The notes beneath the pieces are model-generated. The model was not told where the DNA came from. It saw only the letters and a program-made list of their open reading frames with translations, and did not search any database. 64,000 bases of DNA from Allorhizobium paknamense (lineage in GTDB: Bacteria; Pseudomonadota; Alphaproteobacteria; Rhizobiales; Rhizobiaceae): NCBI RefSeq assembly GCF_030815125.1, contig NZ_JAUSWH010000001.1, positions 620,001-684,000 of the forward strand. The letters are read 5' to 3'. Of this stretch, positions 51,739 through 60,753 are shown piece after piece (the first letter of the stretch is position 1; each line of letters begins with the position of its first letter). A program made the translations under genes and the position numbers.

Positions 51739-52824
51739 TTACTGCTTGCCTGCTGTCGCAAGCCCGCTGACGCACATCAGCACGGCGGTGGTGATGAACA
51801 GCCCCAGCCAGTCCAGGTCGACGGGAAGGTTGGCCAGCGGCAGCAGCGTTTTGAGACCGGAAAGCACAAGGATTTGCAGGACAATGACCAGCAGGAGGAC
51901 GGCGGAGGACGGCTTGGATCCGCCGCTCTCTTCCCGCCGATGGGCAAGATCACGAGCATAGGCCAGCGTGAAGAGCGCCACCAGCGGCACGTTGGCACCG
52001 GCGAGCATCAGGCTCGCACCAAAGCGGGAATCGGGCAGCAAGATTCTGGCCATCTCCGGCGGCGCGGCAATCAGGAACGGCCAGACATAGCTCAGCACGA
52101 GTTGGGTCAGCAGCAGCGGCCAGATCAGCAGGTGCAAGCGCGTCCGGACGCCTTCGGCGGAAATGCCTGCCGTCAGGGCGCGAACCGTAAATGCCGTCAG
52201 CGCCACGGCCAGCACCACGGGAGCCAGCGCGACGCCGAAGGTTTGAAGCGTGAACGCGCCGCTCACCAGCAGTTCCAGATAGCCGGTCATCTGATGGGGC
52301 AAGGACAGCAGGAAGCTTGCAGCCAGCAGCAACCAGAGCCCATCGATCTGCCGCCGCGCCTGGCTGTGGATGAAGGCCATCAACAGGGCCGTGGCGCCGA
52401 CGAGGCAGAGGATGGTGACCGGCACGAAGAGATCGCCGAAGGTCGAGCCGAAATGCTCAAGGGCGCGGGCAACGCCGTAGGCCTGAAAGCCGGCAACCAG
52501 CAAGGCAAGGATAACAGGAAGGACGGCGAACAACCGGCTCGCCGAAACCCAGCGCCGCCCGGCGGCAAAACTGCACAGAATAAGGATCAAAATCTCAAAA
52601 TGCCCAAGGGCATTGATGATCGGCATCGGTCCGAGCGCCAGCACCGACACCCGCGCAAGTGCTGCGGAGGAATCGTCGGACAGGCCAGAGAGCAGGCTCC
52701 CGTCCAGACCCGGAAGGGAGATGCGATAGCCGATCAGCAGGATCAGCGCCGCCATCACGAGTCCAGCAAGCCCCTTACCACGGCCATATCCTGTTCGGGA
52801 TGAAAGATTGGAGGCGAGCGCCAT
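51739..52824 (-). CDS. divergent SecY paralogue
   Basis: A 361-residue membrane protein with about ten helices that aligns along its length to the protein channel SecY. YRISLPGLDGSLLSGL and ALARVSVLALGPMPIINALG match SecY's helix 1 end and the plug/helix 2 region (IPIPGID and LSRASIFALGIMPYISAS); ILALLVAGFQAYGVARAL, LVGATALLMAFIHSQARRQI and LLLAASFLLSLP match helices 3-5. The positively charged cytosolic loops that bind ribosome and SecA are mostly missing, and ERG-IGNG is replaced. It is about 80 residues shorter than SecY. RBS AAAGGAC upstream. Function unknown; it follows sufE by 70 bases. Confidence 0.7.
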   Translation of the reverse strand: MALASNLSSRTGYGRGKGLAGLVMAALILLIGYRISLPGLDGSLLSGLSDDSSAALARVSVLALGPMPIINALGHFEILILILCSFAAGRRWVSASRLFAVLPVILALLVAGFQAYGVARALEHFGSTFGDLFVPVTILCLVGATALLMAFIHSQARRQIDGLWLLLAASFLLSLPHQMTGYLELLVSGAFTLQTFGVALAPVVLAVALTAFTVRALTAGISAEGVRTRLHLLIWPLLLTQLVLSYVWPFLIAAPPEMARILLPDSRFGASLMLAGANVPLVALFTLAYARDLAHRREESGGSKPSSAVLLLVIVLQILVLSGLKTLLPLANLPVDLDWLGLFITTAVLMCVSGLATAGKQ

Positions 52825-52894
52825 GGCATGTCCTTTTTGTAAAATGGCCGTCACATGAAAAGGAATGTCGCGCTTACCCGGAAAATGGGAGGGC

Positions 52895-53323
52895 TTACCC
52901 CTGACCACCCAGGGACCGCGCTTTCGCCTCGGCCCTGATCCGGTCCACCATGGAGCGCAGGCCGTTGGCGCGCTGGGAGGAAAGATGCTCCATCAGGCCG
53001 AGCTTGCCGAACAGGGCCAGCGCGTCGAAATCAGCAACCTCGGAGGCCTTTTTGCCGGAATAGGCCGAAAGCACGATGGCCACCAGACCGCGCACGATAT
53101 GGGCATCGGAATCGCCCTCGAAGGTCAGGACGGGATCGGCGCCTTCGCCCGCATGAGTCACCAGCCAGACCTGACTGGCGCAGCCGCGCACCTTGTTCTC
53201 CGCCGTCTTCTTGTCATCCGGCAGATCCGGCAGCGCCTTGCCCAGTTCGATGACATAGCGATAGCGGTCCTCCCAATCGTCCAGAAAGGCGAAATCGTCG
53301 ATAATCTGCTCGATGGACGTCAT
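52895..53323 (-). CDS. sufE: SufE-type sulfur acceptor
   Basis: A 142-residue SufE-family protein that takes sulfur from the cysteine desulfurase SufS for iron-sulfur cluster building. It starts MTSIEQIIDDFAFLDDWEDRY. The active cysteine is in ENKVRGCASQVWLV (residue about 49), and HLSSQRANGLRSMVDRIR is typical of the end. The frame is open 38 codons upstream through a family C repeat; the chosen ATG gives the normal length. The other suf genes are not nearby. Confidence 0.94.
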   Translation of the reverse strand: MTSIEQIIDDFAFLDDWEDRYRYVIELGKALPDLPDDKKTAENKVRGCASQVWLVTHAGEGADPVLTFEGDSDAHIVRGLVAIVLSAYSGKKASEVADFDALALFGKLGLMEHLSSQRANGLRSMVDRIRAEAKARSLGGQG

Positions 53324-53359
53324 GCGCGCACTCTTCCTCTGCTGATGAGGGGGATATAG

Positions 53360-53402
53360 AGCATTTCCAGGAAAAGTGTGAAGCGGTTTTCGGACAAGAT
53401 GC
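53360..53402. repeat. repeat family C, copy 5
   Basis: GAGCATTTCCAGGAAAAGTGTGAAGCGGTTTTCGG, in the sufE leader. Confidence 0.8.
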
Positions 53403-53450
53403 GCGGCAGATAAGCCTACGCATCCTGAAAACTGCAACGCGGTTTTCGGC

Positions 53451-53948
53451 TTAACCGGCGGGCTTCGGCTTGGGCTTTGGAATGGAAATCACCATGGGAC
53501 CGGAGACAGTGCCGGTGAGGACCTCGTCCTCTGCGGCTTCACGCATCACCCCATGCGGGGCGGCGGCGTCTTCGCGCAGGCCGTGACGCACGTTACCGGA
53601 TACAGAGGACGCGATGGCAGGCTCCCCGGCCGGGCCGGAGCCGGTATTGGCGGGCACGGCGGTCTCGCCATCGCCGAAATGTCGGTTAAGCATTTGATAA
53701 GCGACCAGCGCCCCTTCCCGGGCCCGAACGCCAATGGCCTGTATGGTTTCGGCACCCTTGACGCAGACATCCGGCTTTTCATCGCACAGGCCGCGCGCAT
53801 AATCATAGGCGCCGGTGATGGCGGCCACGGCATTTCCAAGCTCAAAAGCGGGCGCGGATGCGGATTTGCCGTCGCCCGCCCCACCGAAATAGGAGAGCAG
53901 AACGAGAACCACGGTAAACCAGAACGTGCCCTTGATCAGAAACCACAT
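53451..53948 (-). CDS. DUF5330-type membrane-anchored protein
   Basis: A 165-residue protein with an N-terminal anchor (FLIKGTFWFTVVLVLLSYFGG), then AITGAYDYARGLCDEKPDVCVKG (two cysteines that could form a disulfide) and a low-complexity Pro/Lys tail (IPKPKPKPAG). This matches the DUF5330 type of rhizobia. It is probably periplasmic. Role unknown. It faces away from the kinase gene across a 418-base spacer. Confidence 0.75.
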   Translation of the reverse strand: MWFLIKGTFWFTVVLVLLSYFGGAGDGKSASAPAFELGNAVAAITGAYDYARGLCDEKPDVCVKGAETIQAIGVRAREGALVAYQMLNRHFGDGETAVPANTGSGPAGEPAIASSVSGNVRHGLREDAAAPHGVMREAAEDEVLTGTVSGPMVISIPKPKPKPAG

Positions 53949-54366
53949 GGTCGCCTACTCGTTTCACTTTGCAACAGGAATGCCCCTGACGCGCCTGCCG
54001 GTCCACCCGGCCTTTCGCACCAGGATAGGGATCGCCCGCAAATACGGCTTTTAAAATACAGCAGGCATTTTCGGCAAAATTATCTCAAATTCTAACGATC
54101 TGCCCCGTTCCCAGCGATTATAATCGAATTTTAGCGGTTGCGGTTAAGGATAAATGCGGCAGCGCGCCCGCAGCGCCGGGGTTTTTGCCCTCGCGGACCG
54201 CCACAAAGGTTAACGTATATCGGAAAACCACGAAAAATCCGGCGCTTACGCCCCGTTAACCATATTTTCGAAAGCTCGGCCCGCCTGTCTCAAATCGGGG
54301 CGTCGCGACCGTTTTTGGGGGCTTTTCCGCCAATTGCTTTATCCTTTCCTTAAGGCGGGGCCTCCT
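53949..54366. promoter_or_regulatory. divergent spacer before the DivJ/PleC-like kinase
   Basis: An AT-rich stretch of several hundred bases without a gene. It contains TTAACCAT at 54256-54263, a CtrA-type motif, about 104 bases before the kinase start, and TTAACGTATAT near 54211. These suggest cell-cycle control of the kinase. Other promoter elements were not recognised. Confidence 0.45.
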
Positions 54367-55962
54367 ATGGTTGGTCAAGCAAAGAGGACCGCTTCGCGGA
54401 AGTTTGGCGTGAAGGTATTGAGTAAAATCGCTGATCGGGCAGATGCTCTTCTGGACGATGCGTCCCAACCGGTGCTGGCGCTCGTCGGCTCCGGCGAAGC
54501 ACCTTCGTCGCAGGAAAAGCGCGTGGTCAAGCGGCTGCTCGGCTGGCTGATCCCGGCGCTAATTCTTCTTCCGGTTGCACTCAGCACCGCAACCGGTGCC
54601 GCCCTTGCCCTGCCGCTCGGCGTGGCGCTGGTGGGCAGCGTCTCCCTTCTCATCCTGTTCTTCGGCGCCTGGCTGGCGCGCCTTTCCGGACGCGAGTCGG
54701 TGGCCGCGCCCGATGTGCCTGCCGATCACGCCTGGATGCCCGGCCTGGTGCTGAGGCTCGATCCGCAGGCCCGCATTGTCAGCATGGGCGGGCGCGACGC
54801 CTCTTTCTACCAGTCTTTCCTGCGCGAACCGCTGGAACGCCCCTTTATCGATCAGGTGCATGTCACCGACCGAATTGCCTTCATCCGCGCCATCGATGCG
54901 CTGCGCCAGGGCGAGAGCGAGCGACGGGTGAGCCTGCGCCTTGGCCGTCCACAGGCCGACGACAACGAAGGCAAGCTGCTGCCCATCGATCTGGACATGA
55001 CGGCTGAGCGCGACGCGACCGGCGCGCTTACCGGCATTTTCGCGCAGATGCTGGACCGCAGCCGCGAACGCGGCATGGCCGAAACGCTGGCGGCACTGGA
55101 AATAGAAGTGCAGGATGCGCATGAGGCAAAATCGCGCTTTCTGGCGGCGGTCAGCCATGAATTGCGCACGCCGCTCAATGCCATTCTCGGCTTTTCCGAT
55201 ATTCTCGCCAGCGATCTGTTCGGGCGGATCGAGGATGAGCGGCACCGTGAATATATCCGGCTGATCCGCCAGTCGGGCGGGCATCTGCTGTCGGTGGTCA
55301 ATACCATGCTGGACATGTGCCGCATCGAGGCTGGCCGTTACGAACTGATCGTCGAGCCCTTCCCCGTGCGCGAGACCGTGCAGGATTGCGAAAAGATGCT
55401 GGCCTTGCAGGCGCGCGAAAAAGGCGTCCTGCTCACCAGCCGCGTGGCCCGCGACCTTGGCGAACTTCAGGCCGATCCCCGCGCCCTGCGGCAGATTCTC
55501 ATCAATCTTGTTGGAAACGCCATCAAATTCACCGAGACGGGTGGCGTTGTGACCATCGATGCGGCACGATCCTCCAAGGATGTGGTGCTGTCGGTCAGCG
55601 ATACCGGCATCGGCATTGCGGCGGACCGGATCGTGCATCTCGGCCAGCCCTTCACCCAGCTGGATGGCGGCCATGCCCGACGGCATGACGGGGTCGGGCT
55701 TGGGCTTTCGCTGGTCAAGGGTCTGGTGGCGCTGCATGGCGGGCAGTTTTCCATCACCAGCCGTCCGGGCGAAGGCACGGTGGTGACGATCACGCTGCCG
55801 CTGGACGGATCGGGCGCAAAACGTGTGGAAAGCCTGGAAGACCATCGCCGGATCGAATTTCCGCCACGCTTGCAGGCAAACCTGCAGGAGATGCAGCCCG
55901 AGGAGACGGAACGGGCCGAACGGGAAGGATTGAATGACGACGCGAAAGCGAAAATCGCCTGA
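54367..55962 (+). CDS. sensor histidine kinase of the DivJ/PleC type
   Basis: A 531-residue kinase. It has two membrane helices (about residues 54-105), a PAS-like domain (about 130-230), HisKA with KSRFLAAVSHELRTPLNAIL, then FSDILASDLFG and HLLSVVNTMLDMCRIEAGRY, N box ILINLVGNAIKFTE and G boxes SDTGIGIAAD and HDGVGLGLSLVKGLV. The spacing around the histidine is that of DivJ/PleC/PdhS kinases, which act on DivK to control CtrA. The target was not determined. A 29-base overlap couples it to the next gene. Confidence 0.85.
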   Translation: MVGQAKRTASRKFGVKVLSKIADRADALLDDASQPVLALVGSGEAPSSQEKRVVKRLLGWLIPALILLPVALSTATGAALALPLGVALVGSVSLLILFFGAWLARLSGRESVAAPDVPADHAWMPGLVLRLDPQARIVSMGGRDASFYQSFLREPLERPFIDQVHVTDRIAFIRAIDALRQGESERRVSLRLGRPQADDNEGKLLPIDLDMTAERDATGALTGIFAQMLDRSRERGMAETLAALEIEVQDAHEAKSRFLAAVSHELRTPLNAILGFSDILASDLFGRIEDERHREYIRLIRQSGGHLLSVVNTMLDMCRIEAGRYELIVEPFPVRETVQDCEKMLALQAREKGVLLTSRVARDLGELQADPRALRQILINLVGNAIKFTETGGVVTIDAARSSKDVVLSVSDTGIGIAADRIVHLGQPFTQLDGGHARRHDGVGLGLSLVKGLVALHGGQFSITSRPGEGTVVTITLPLDGSGAKRVESLEDHRRIEFPPRLQANLQEMQPEETERAEREGLNDDAKAKIA

Positions 55963-56947
55963 GCGAAAGCCGGCCCGCAAGGAGCCGGGCTTTCTTTCGA
56001 TGGCCGCTTCCGCGTCCTTTCGGCTCATTGCGCGCTATCCGCTGAAAACGGGTGGCGTTTTTGCTTTCTGCGTGGTCTTCGGTTTCGTGGCGGCCAACGC
56101 CTTCTGGTATCAGCCGGGCCAGCACCCCTCGCCCTTTCTGCGCACCCGCGATCCGCATAATTTCACCGCCCTTCTCGGCCTCAACCGCAGCGGCGTGCTG
56201 AAGCCGGACCCGCAGGACGTGACGACCTTCCGCATCCAGCGCGATACCGGCGAAAAGATCGGCACCGCACAGCAGGCGGTGGCCCAAACCACCCTTCAGA
56301 ATACCAGTTCCCAGAATGCCGCCCCGCAGGAGGAGCAGGCAGCGCTTCGGCTTTCGGTGCAAAAGGAACTGGCGCGGCTTCAGCTCTATCGCGGCCCCGT
56401 GGATGGCAGCAGCAATGCCGCCACGGAAGCGGCGATTCGCGGCTATGAGGCACGCATCGGCCTGCCCGTAACGGGCCTGCCCAGCGACGATCTTCTGGCC
56501 GCTCTCTCGCTCGATACCCTCTCGCCGGTGACACCGAAGGACAGGCCGGTGGCGGTGGTCGCCGAAGACAAGGCGATCGATCCGGTGGCGGCTGCCATTC
56601 GCAGCGCCGAAAAGACCATCGTCACCGCCCCTGCGCCGACGAAGATTTCCGCCCGGCCCGCTGCCGCCGAAGTAAAAAATGCCGCCGCCACGCCCCAACG
56701 CATCAGCGCCCCCGCATCGGCACCGCTGCCGCCCGGCACGGTCGGCGGGGCAACCCAGGTCAGCATGATCATGGATATCCAGCGCGGGCTGGCCAATATT
56801 GCCTATACGAATGTCACGGTGGATGGTGTGGCGGGCGAACAGACCAAGGCCGCCATTCGCCATTTCGAGCGGCATTACCGCCTGCCGGAAACCGGAGAGC
56901 CGAACCCGGCGGTGCTGGCAAAGCTGAAGGCCATCGGCGCGCTGTAG
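55934..56947 (+). CDS. peptidoglycan-binding domain protein
   Basis: A 337-residue protein with a basic N-terminus, one membrane helix (about residues 35-55) and a periplasmic part with two peptidoglycan-binding repeats: VQKELARLQLYRGPVDGSS to LPVTGLPSDDLLAAL (about 137-190) and MDIQRGLANIAYTNVTVDGV to TGEPNPAVLAKLKAI (about 275-335). An Ala/Pro linker separates them. It overlaps the kinase gene by 29 bases, so the two may work together at the cell wall or pole. Confidence 0.85.
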   Translation: MTTRKRKSPERKPARKEPGFLSMAASASFRLIARYPLKTGGVFAFCVVFGFVAANAFWYQPGQHPSPFLRTRDPHNFTALLGLNRSGVLKPDPQDVTTFRIQRDTGEKIGTAQQAVAQTTLQNTSSQNAAPQEEQAALRLSVQKELARLQLYRGPVDGSSNAATEAAIRGYEARIGLPVTGLPSDDLLAALSLDTLSPVTPKDRPVAVVAEDKAIDPVAAAIRSAEKTIVTAPAPTKISARPAAAEVKNAAATPQRISAPASAPLPPGTVGGATQVSMIMDIQRGLANIAYTNVTVDGVAGEQTKAAIRHFERHYRLPETGEPNPAVLAKLKAIGAL

Positions 56948-57003
56948 AGCATTTGCAGGAAAAGTGGAATCCGGTTTTCCGCCCGGAAATGCGTAAAAAT
57001 AAA
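56947..57003. repeat. repeat family C, copy 6
   Basis: GAGCATTTGCAGGAAAAGTGGAATCCGGTTTTCCGCCCGGAAATGCGTAAAAATAAA begins in the stop codon of the peptidoglycan-binding gene. Confidence 0.85.
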
Positions 57004-57195
57004 CACCCTGCGTTGGCTGCAAACAGCGATTTCCTGCGCCTAGCTAGGCTCATATACGTTTAGTACACGCCGTTCCGATTCACGAAAATCACCTTTTTCC
57101 CCTCACTCAAGCCTGAATGTCGATCCATCCCAGGGGCAAAGCCCTATGACTTTCGTCTCAGTCCCTCTCTCACGTGCATTTCTTTCAGCTTTGTT

Positions 57196-57203
57196 AACCA
57201 TGC
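57196..57203 (+). promoter_or_regulatory. CtrA-type motif TTAACCAT upstream of the chemoreceptor gene
   Basis: TTAACCAT lies 31 bases upstream of the receptor start. In alphaproteobacteria CtrA binds this motif and controls many motility genes. One 8-base match alone is weak evidence; the target type makes it more likely. Confidence 0.45.
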
Positions 57204-57233
57204 AGGATCATGCTTTTCCGCGGGAGGAAGGAC

Positions 57234-58688
57234 ATGGCACTTCAACTTTCACAAGAGGAACCGCATCGCGAGGCTGAGGACGGTCAGGCTGGCCAGTCGC
57301 TCAGCCATAGCCAGTTGCGCGAAATGGTGGGGCGGATCGCCCAGGAAGCGTCAAGCCTTGGCATCGACATTGTCGATATTGCCGGTGCCATTCAGGATAT
57401 GGCGGGAGTTTCGCGGCGGCAGTCGCAGACCTTCGAGGCGGTGCGGCGGGATGCGCTGGAAATTGCCCGCGCCAACCGCGCCGTAGCGGAAGGGCTGCGC
57501 GAGGCCGATGGCCGCGCCGGGCAGGCGCGCGGCATGCTTTCCAGTTCCGCCGGACGGCTGAGCGGCGCGGTCGGCCAGATCGAGACTCTGGTGCATGCGT
57601 CGCGGGAGATCACGACGGACATCGGTGGCTTTGGCCGCTCGCTCTCCGATGTGGACAAGGTGGCGGGCGATATTGGCAGTATTGCCCGGCAAACCAACCT
57701 TCTGGCGCTGAATGCCGCCATTGAGGCAGCCCGCGCCGGGGAGGCCGGAAAGGGCTTTGCGGTGGTGGCGGCGGAAATTCGCGCCCTTTCGGTGCAGACC
57801 TCGCAGGCCACGTCGGGCATCCAGACCATTTTGAACGAAATTCGCGACAAGATCGTGCGGCTGGAAGCCTCCGGGCGCGGCGCCAGCGAAAGTGCGGAAA
57901 CCGTGCAGGAAACCTCGCGCGGGCTGGCCGCCACCTTCTCCTCCATGGAAGAGGTGATGGTGGGCATTCTCGACAGCACGGCGGTCATGGCCGCCACCAC
58001 CGAGCAGATGGACCGGCAATGCCAGGGCTTCGTGCAGCAGTTGGATGACATGAGTGCGGATGTGGACGCCACCGACCGCGCCCTGCAACAGGCCGCCGCC
58101 CGGGTGGACAAGGTGGTGGCCATGTCGGAAACGCTGGTGCAGATCACCGCCAGCGCCGGGATCGAGACCGCCGATACACCCTTTATTGAAAAGGCATGCG
58201 CCACGGCAGCGGCAATTTCCTCGGCCTTCGAGGCGGTGGTGGCCAGCGGCCGGATCAGGCTCGACGCGCTGTTCGACACACAGTACCGCCCGATTCCCGG
58301 CAGCGACCCGGTGCAGATGCTGACGGCCTATACCGATCTTGCCGACCAGATTCTACCTCCCATCCAGGAGCCGGTGTTGTCGATGAGCGAGCGGATCGGC
58401 TTCTGCGCTGCCGTAGATCTGAACGGCTATCTCCCCACCCACAATGCGCGGTTTTCTCAGCCGCAGCGGCCCGGCGATCCGGTGTGGAACACCGCCAACT
58501 GCCGCAATCGCCGCATGTTCAATGACCGGGTGGGGCTTGCCGCCGGACGCAGCACCGCACCCTTTCTGGTGCAGACCTACCGGCGCGACATGGGCGGCGG
58601 CCAGTTCGTTCTGATGAAGGATATTTCCGCCCCCATCACGGTCCACGGCCGCCACTGGGGCGGGCTCAGGCTGGCGATCAAGGTTTAG
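57234..58688 (+). CDS. soluble methyl-accepting chemotaxis protein
   Basis: A 484-residue receptor with no membrane segment. The signalling domain (about 30-330) includes the family tip [20 protein letters not shown] and [18 protein letters not shown]. The C-terminal part (about 330-484) has [31 protein letters not shown] and [15 protein letters not shown], a PAS/Cache-like end also seen in other cytoplasmic receptors. It would sense an internal signal. Strong ribosome site (GGGAGGAAGG). Confidence 0.92.
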   Translation: MALQLSQEEPHREAEDGQAGQSLSHSQLREMVGRIAQEASSLGIDIVDIAGAIQDMAGVSRRQSQTFEAVRRDALEIARANRAVAEGLREADGRAGQARGMLSSSAGRLSGAVGQIETLVHASREITTDIGGFGRSLSDVDKVAGDIGSIARQTNLLALNAAIEAARAGEAGKGFAVVAAEIRALSVQTSQATSGIQTILNEIRDKIVRLEASGRGASESAETVQETSRGLAATFSSMEEVMVGILDSTAVMAATTEQMDRQCQGFVQQLDDMSADVDATDRALQQAAARVDKVVAMSETLVQITASAGIETADTPFIEKACATAAAISSAFEAVVASGRIRLDALFDTQYRPIPGSDPVQMLTAYTDLADQILPPIQEPVLSMSERIGFCAAVDLNGYLPTHNARFSQPQRPGDPVWNTANCRNRRMFNDRVGLAAGRSTAPFLVQTYRRDMGGGQFVLMKDISAPITVHGRHWGGLRLAIKV

Positions 58689-58720
58689 AGTGTTTCCAGG
58701 AAAGTGGACATGCTCTAAAG
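58687..58720. repeat. repeat family C, short copy 7
   Basis: GAGTGTTTCCAGGAAAGTGGACATGCTCTAAAG, overlapping the receptor stop codon. Confidence 0.65.
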
Positions 58721-58796
58721 ACCGGCAGATTGCCGATGATGTCCGCGCGGACATGCATTAGAGAAAAATGATAAAACAAGTTCGAACTGGATGGTC

Positions 58797-59135
58797 ATGA
58801 CACGCTTACGCTCCGATATTTTCGTGGCGGCCCTGGTGCGGCGGGTGTTCGGTCAGGGCGGTTTTGCCGCCATCGAGCATCGCGGCATGGAGGAAGCGGG
58901 CGCGATCTTCGTGCGCCAGCGCTTTCGCGATGGCCGCGAAACCCTCTACGGCCCTGCTCCGCAAAGCCTGGTGGATGAGGAAGGTGCGGCCAGCCGCCGT
59001 TTCGAAATCCGCCTCGCGGCGGCAGAGCCAGACGAGGTCGCAGCACTGATTGCCCGTGAGCGCAAATGGGACCCCGATCTCTGGCTGGTGGAAATCGAGG
59101 TGGATGAGTTGGGCGATCTGCTGCCGCTCGTATGA
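58797..59135 (+). CDS. DUF1491 family protein
   Basis: A 112-residue cytosolic protein: TRLRSDIFVAALVRRVFGQGGFA, AIFVRQRFRDGRETLYGPAPQ and ERKWDPDLWLVEIE fit DUF1491. The ATG at 58791 is also in frame. Role unknown. It converges on the DUF2336 gene with a palindrome between them. Confidence 0.85.
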   Translation: MTRLRSDIFVAALVRRVFGQGGFAAIEHRGMEEAGAIFVRQRFRDGRETLYGPAPQSLVDEEGAASRRFEIRLAAAEPDEVAALIARERKWDPDLWLVEIEVDELGDLLPLV

Positions 59136-59147
59136 AAACATGCATTA

Positions 59148-59178
59148 ATACCAAGGTCATTGAAAATGACCTTGGTAT
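59148..59178. terminator. perfect palindrome between converging genes, family A derivative
   Basis: ATACCAAGGTCATT-GAA-AATGACCTTGGTAT is a perfect 14-bp stem. The outer part matches the outer boundary of family A and the tip matches hairpin 3, so it looks like an A element with its middle deleted. It ends in the DUF2336 stop codon and can terminate both genes. Confidence 0.8.
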
Positions 59179-60263
59179 TACGCCCTGCCGGAGGCGGGCT
59201 TGATGCGGGTGTTGCCCGCGCCGGGGGTGGTCGGCTGGCTTTCACCGGTCTGGTAGGTGTAGGCGTCGGCGCGCAGCCAGGCTTCCAGCCGGTTTTCGCA
59301 GTCGCGGCCATTGAGCGAGGCGATCAGCCGGGCAATGCGCGGCTCCCCCTCCTCCCGCTCGGAAAGATGCGGGAAAAAGCGCGTCAGCACATGGATGATG
59401 TCTGAAATCTGCATGGCCAGCGCCATCAGTGCCGTCGCCAGTTGCCGTCCGGAGGTATCGAGCATGATCCGTTCCACCAGCCAGCGGCTGGAGCCGAGCG
59501 CATCGGCAAGCGTGGTAGCAAAGGGCCCTGCCTCGCGGGCGCGGGCAAAACGCACCAGCAGCGCCTCCTGCGCCGGAGAAAGGTTTCTTGCCCCCAGCCG
59601 GTCGTGATCGGGGCGGTTAAGGTGACGGTCCAGCGCCTTGATGGTCTGGCGCAGCTTTTCCTCCCGCTCCAGCCGCAGGCGTTCGGTCTCGTCAGCGGCG
59701 GGGGAAGCGCTTTCGGGGGCGGAATTCAGCGCGCGGCGCGGCTTTCTCTCCGGCTTTGCCTTGGCGGCAGCCTTCCTGTCCTCGCGGATCGCCACAGGGC
59801 GCTCCGGCAATTCGGTCATGTCCAGGGCGGCCTCGGGCGGCATGGCTATGGTGGGGGCCGCCTCTTCTTCCACCGGGCCAAACGCAAAGGGCTGGCCCGC
59901 CTGTTTTTCCGCTTCGATGAAGCGCATACCGACCAGCGCGTCGATCACGGCGGGCGACAGCGCCTCGCGCCGCACGATGGCGCGGGCGTGCGCCCGGCCC
60001 TGGCTGCGGGCAATGGTGATCAGCAGGTCATCGCTGAGGCAGGGCGAGGAGACGAGAAAAGGTGCGGCAATGGCAATCGGCTGGCTGGCGATGAACAGCG
60101 CCACCGGTGCGGGCACATGCGGCGATTGCGACAGCGCCGCCACGGCTTCGCGGCGCGCCTCCTCGGAAGAGGCCTGAAACAGCGGCTGGAACAGCAGGGC
60201 AAATTGCCGGAGATCCGTTCTGGCAGGATGATCGAGACTATCGAAACTCGACACGGTGGCCAT
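59178..60263 (-). CDS. DUF2336 protein
   Basis: A 361-residue helical protein starting MATVSSFDSLDHPARTDLRQ. It has HEAT-like repeats (about residues 15-150) with FASQPIAIAAPFL-like SQPIAIAAPFLVSSPCLSDD and AIVRREALSPAVIDALVG, as in DUF2336. A charged low-complexity linker (about 165-240) rich in Lys, Arg and Glu follows, then another helical domain. No enzyme motif. Start at 60263 is preferred to 37 upstream codons. A CtrA-type motif lies about 204 bases upstream. Confidence 0.8.
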   Translation of the reverse strand: MATVSSFDSLDHPARTDLRQFALLFQPLFQASSEEARREAVAALSQSPHVPAPVALFIASQPIAIAAPFLVSSPCLSDDLLITIARSQGRAHARAIVRREALSPAVIDALVGMRFIEAEKQAGQPFAFGPVEEEAAPTIAMPPEAALDMTELPERPVAIREDRKAAAKAKPERKPRRALNSAPESASPAADETERLRLEREEKLRQTIKALDRHLNRPDHDRLGARNLSPAQEALLVRFARAREAGPFATTLADALGSSRWLVERIMLDTSGRQLATALMALAMQISDIIHVLTRFFPHLSEREEGEPRIARLIASLNGRDCENRLEAWLRADAYTYQTGESQPTTPGAGNTRIKPASGRA

Positions 60264-60561
60264 CAAAACCACATCTTTCTTGCGGCCGATCCTCGGATTT
60301 TCAAGCGCCCGAAACTGATGCTCCACGACATTACCCGTTCTGGCCCACGCTGCATGCGCCAGCCTCTCCTTCACATCTCCCGGGGCGCAATGGCAGGCAC
60401 GCGCCCCGCAGATGCTTCAACGCCATACATTTATCTTCAAGATAGAGTGAAATCGTTAGCAGGCTGTTAACCATGGATCGTGTTTAATAAGAAACATCTG
60501 ATGGAACAAACTATCATCGGATGTCAGGCGGGATCAGTGAAATCTGAAGCTGTATCCCGTT
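60264..60561. other. spacer between DUF2336 gene and small plus-strand genes
   Basis: About 300 bases without a convincing gene. TTAACCAT lies at 60467-60474. The flanking DNA is AT-rich (60420-60520), so promoters for both sides are probably here. Confidence 0.4.
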
Positions 60562-60753
60562 GTGGCAGATGAGGTGTGTTTCACGCATTTCGTGATGGAA
60601 TGCCTGATGAGAAAGACGCAGATGCCCGCCCCGAACCGGCGCCTGGAACCGGTGGATGCGGACTGCGTTGGCCCCCGAAAGGGGCAGGGTGAGATCGATC
60701 GCTTCATCCGTCTCGGACACTGTGATGGGAGACGAGCATGGCTGATATCGTAA
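60562..60753 (+). CDS. possible small protein upstream of the 60-residue gene
   Basis: A 63-codon frame from a GTG overlaps the following small gene by 16 bases. The product (ADEVCFTHFVMECLMRKTQM, then a basic stretch with RRLEPVD) has no recognised family and no strong ribosome site. It may be spurious. Confidence 0.25.
   Translation: MADEVCFTHFVMECLMRKTQMPAPNRRLEPVDADCVGPRKGQGEIDRFIRLGHCDGRRAWLIS

Noticed and set aside
52895..53437. N-terminally extended SufE from 53437
   Set aside because: The extra 38 codons come from a family C repeat and are absent from the family.
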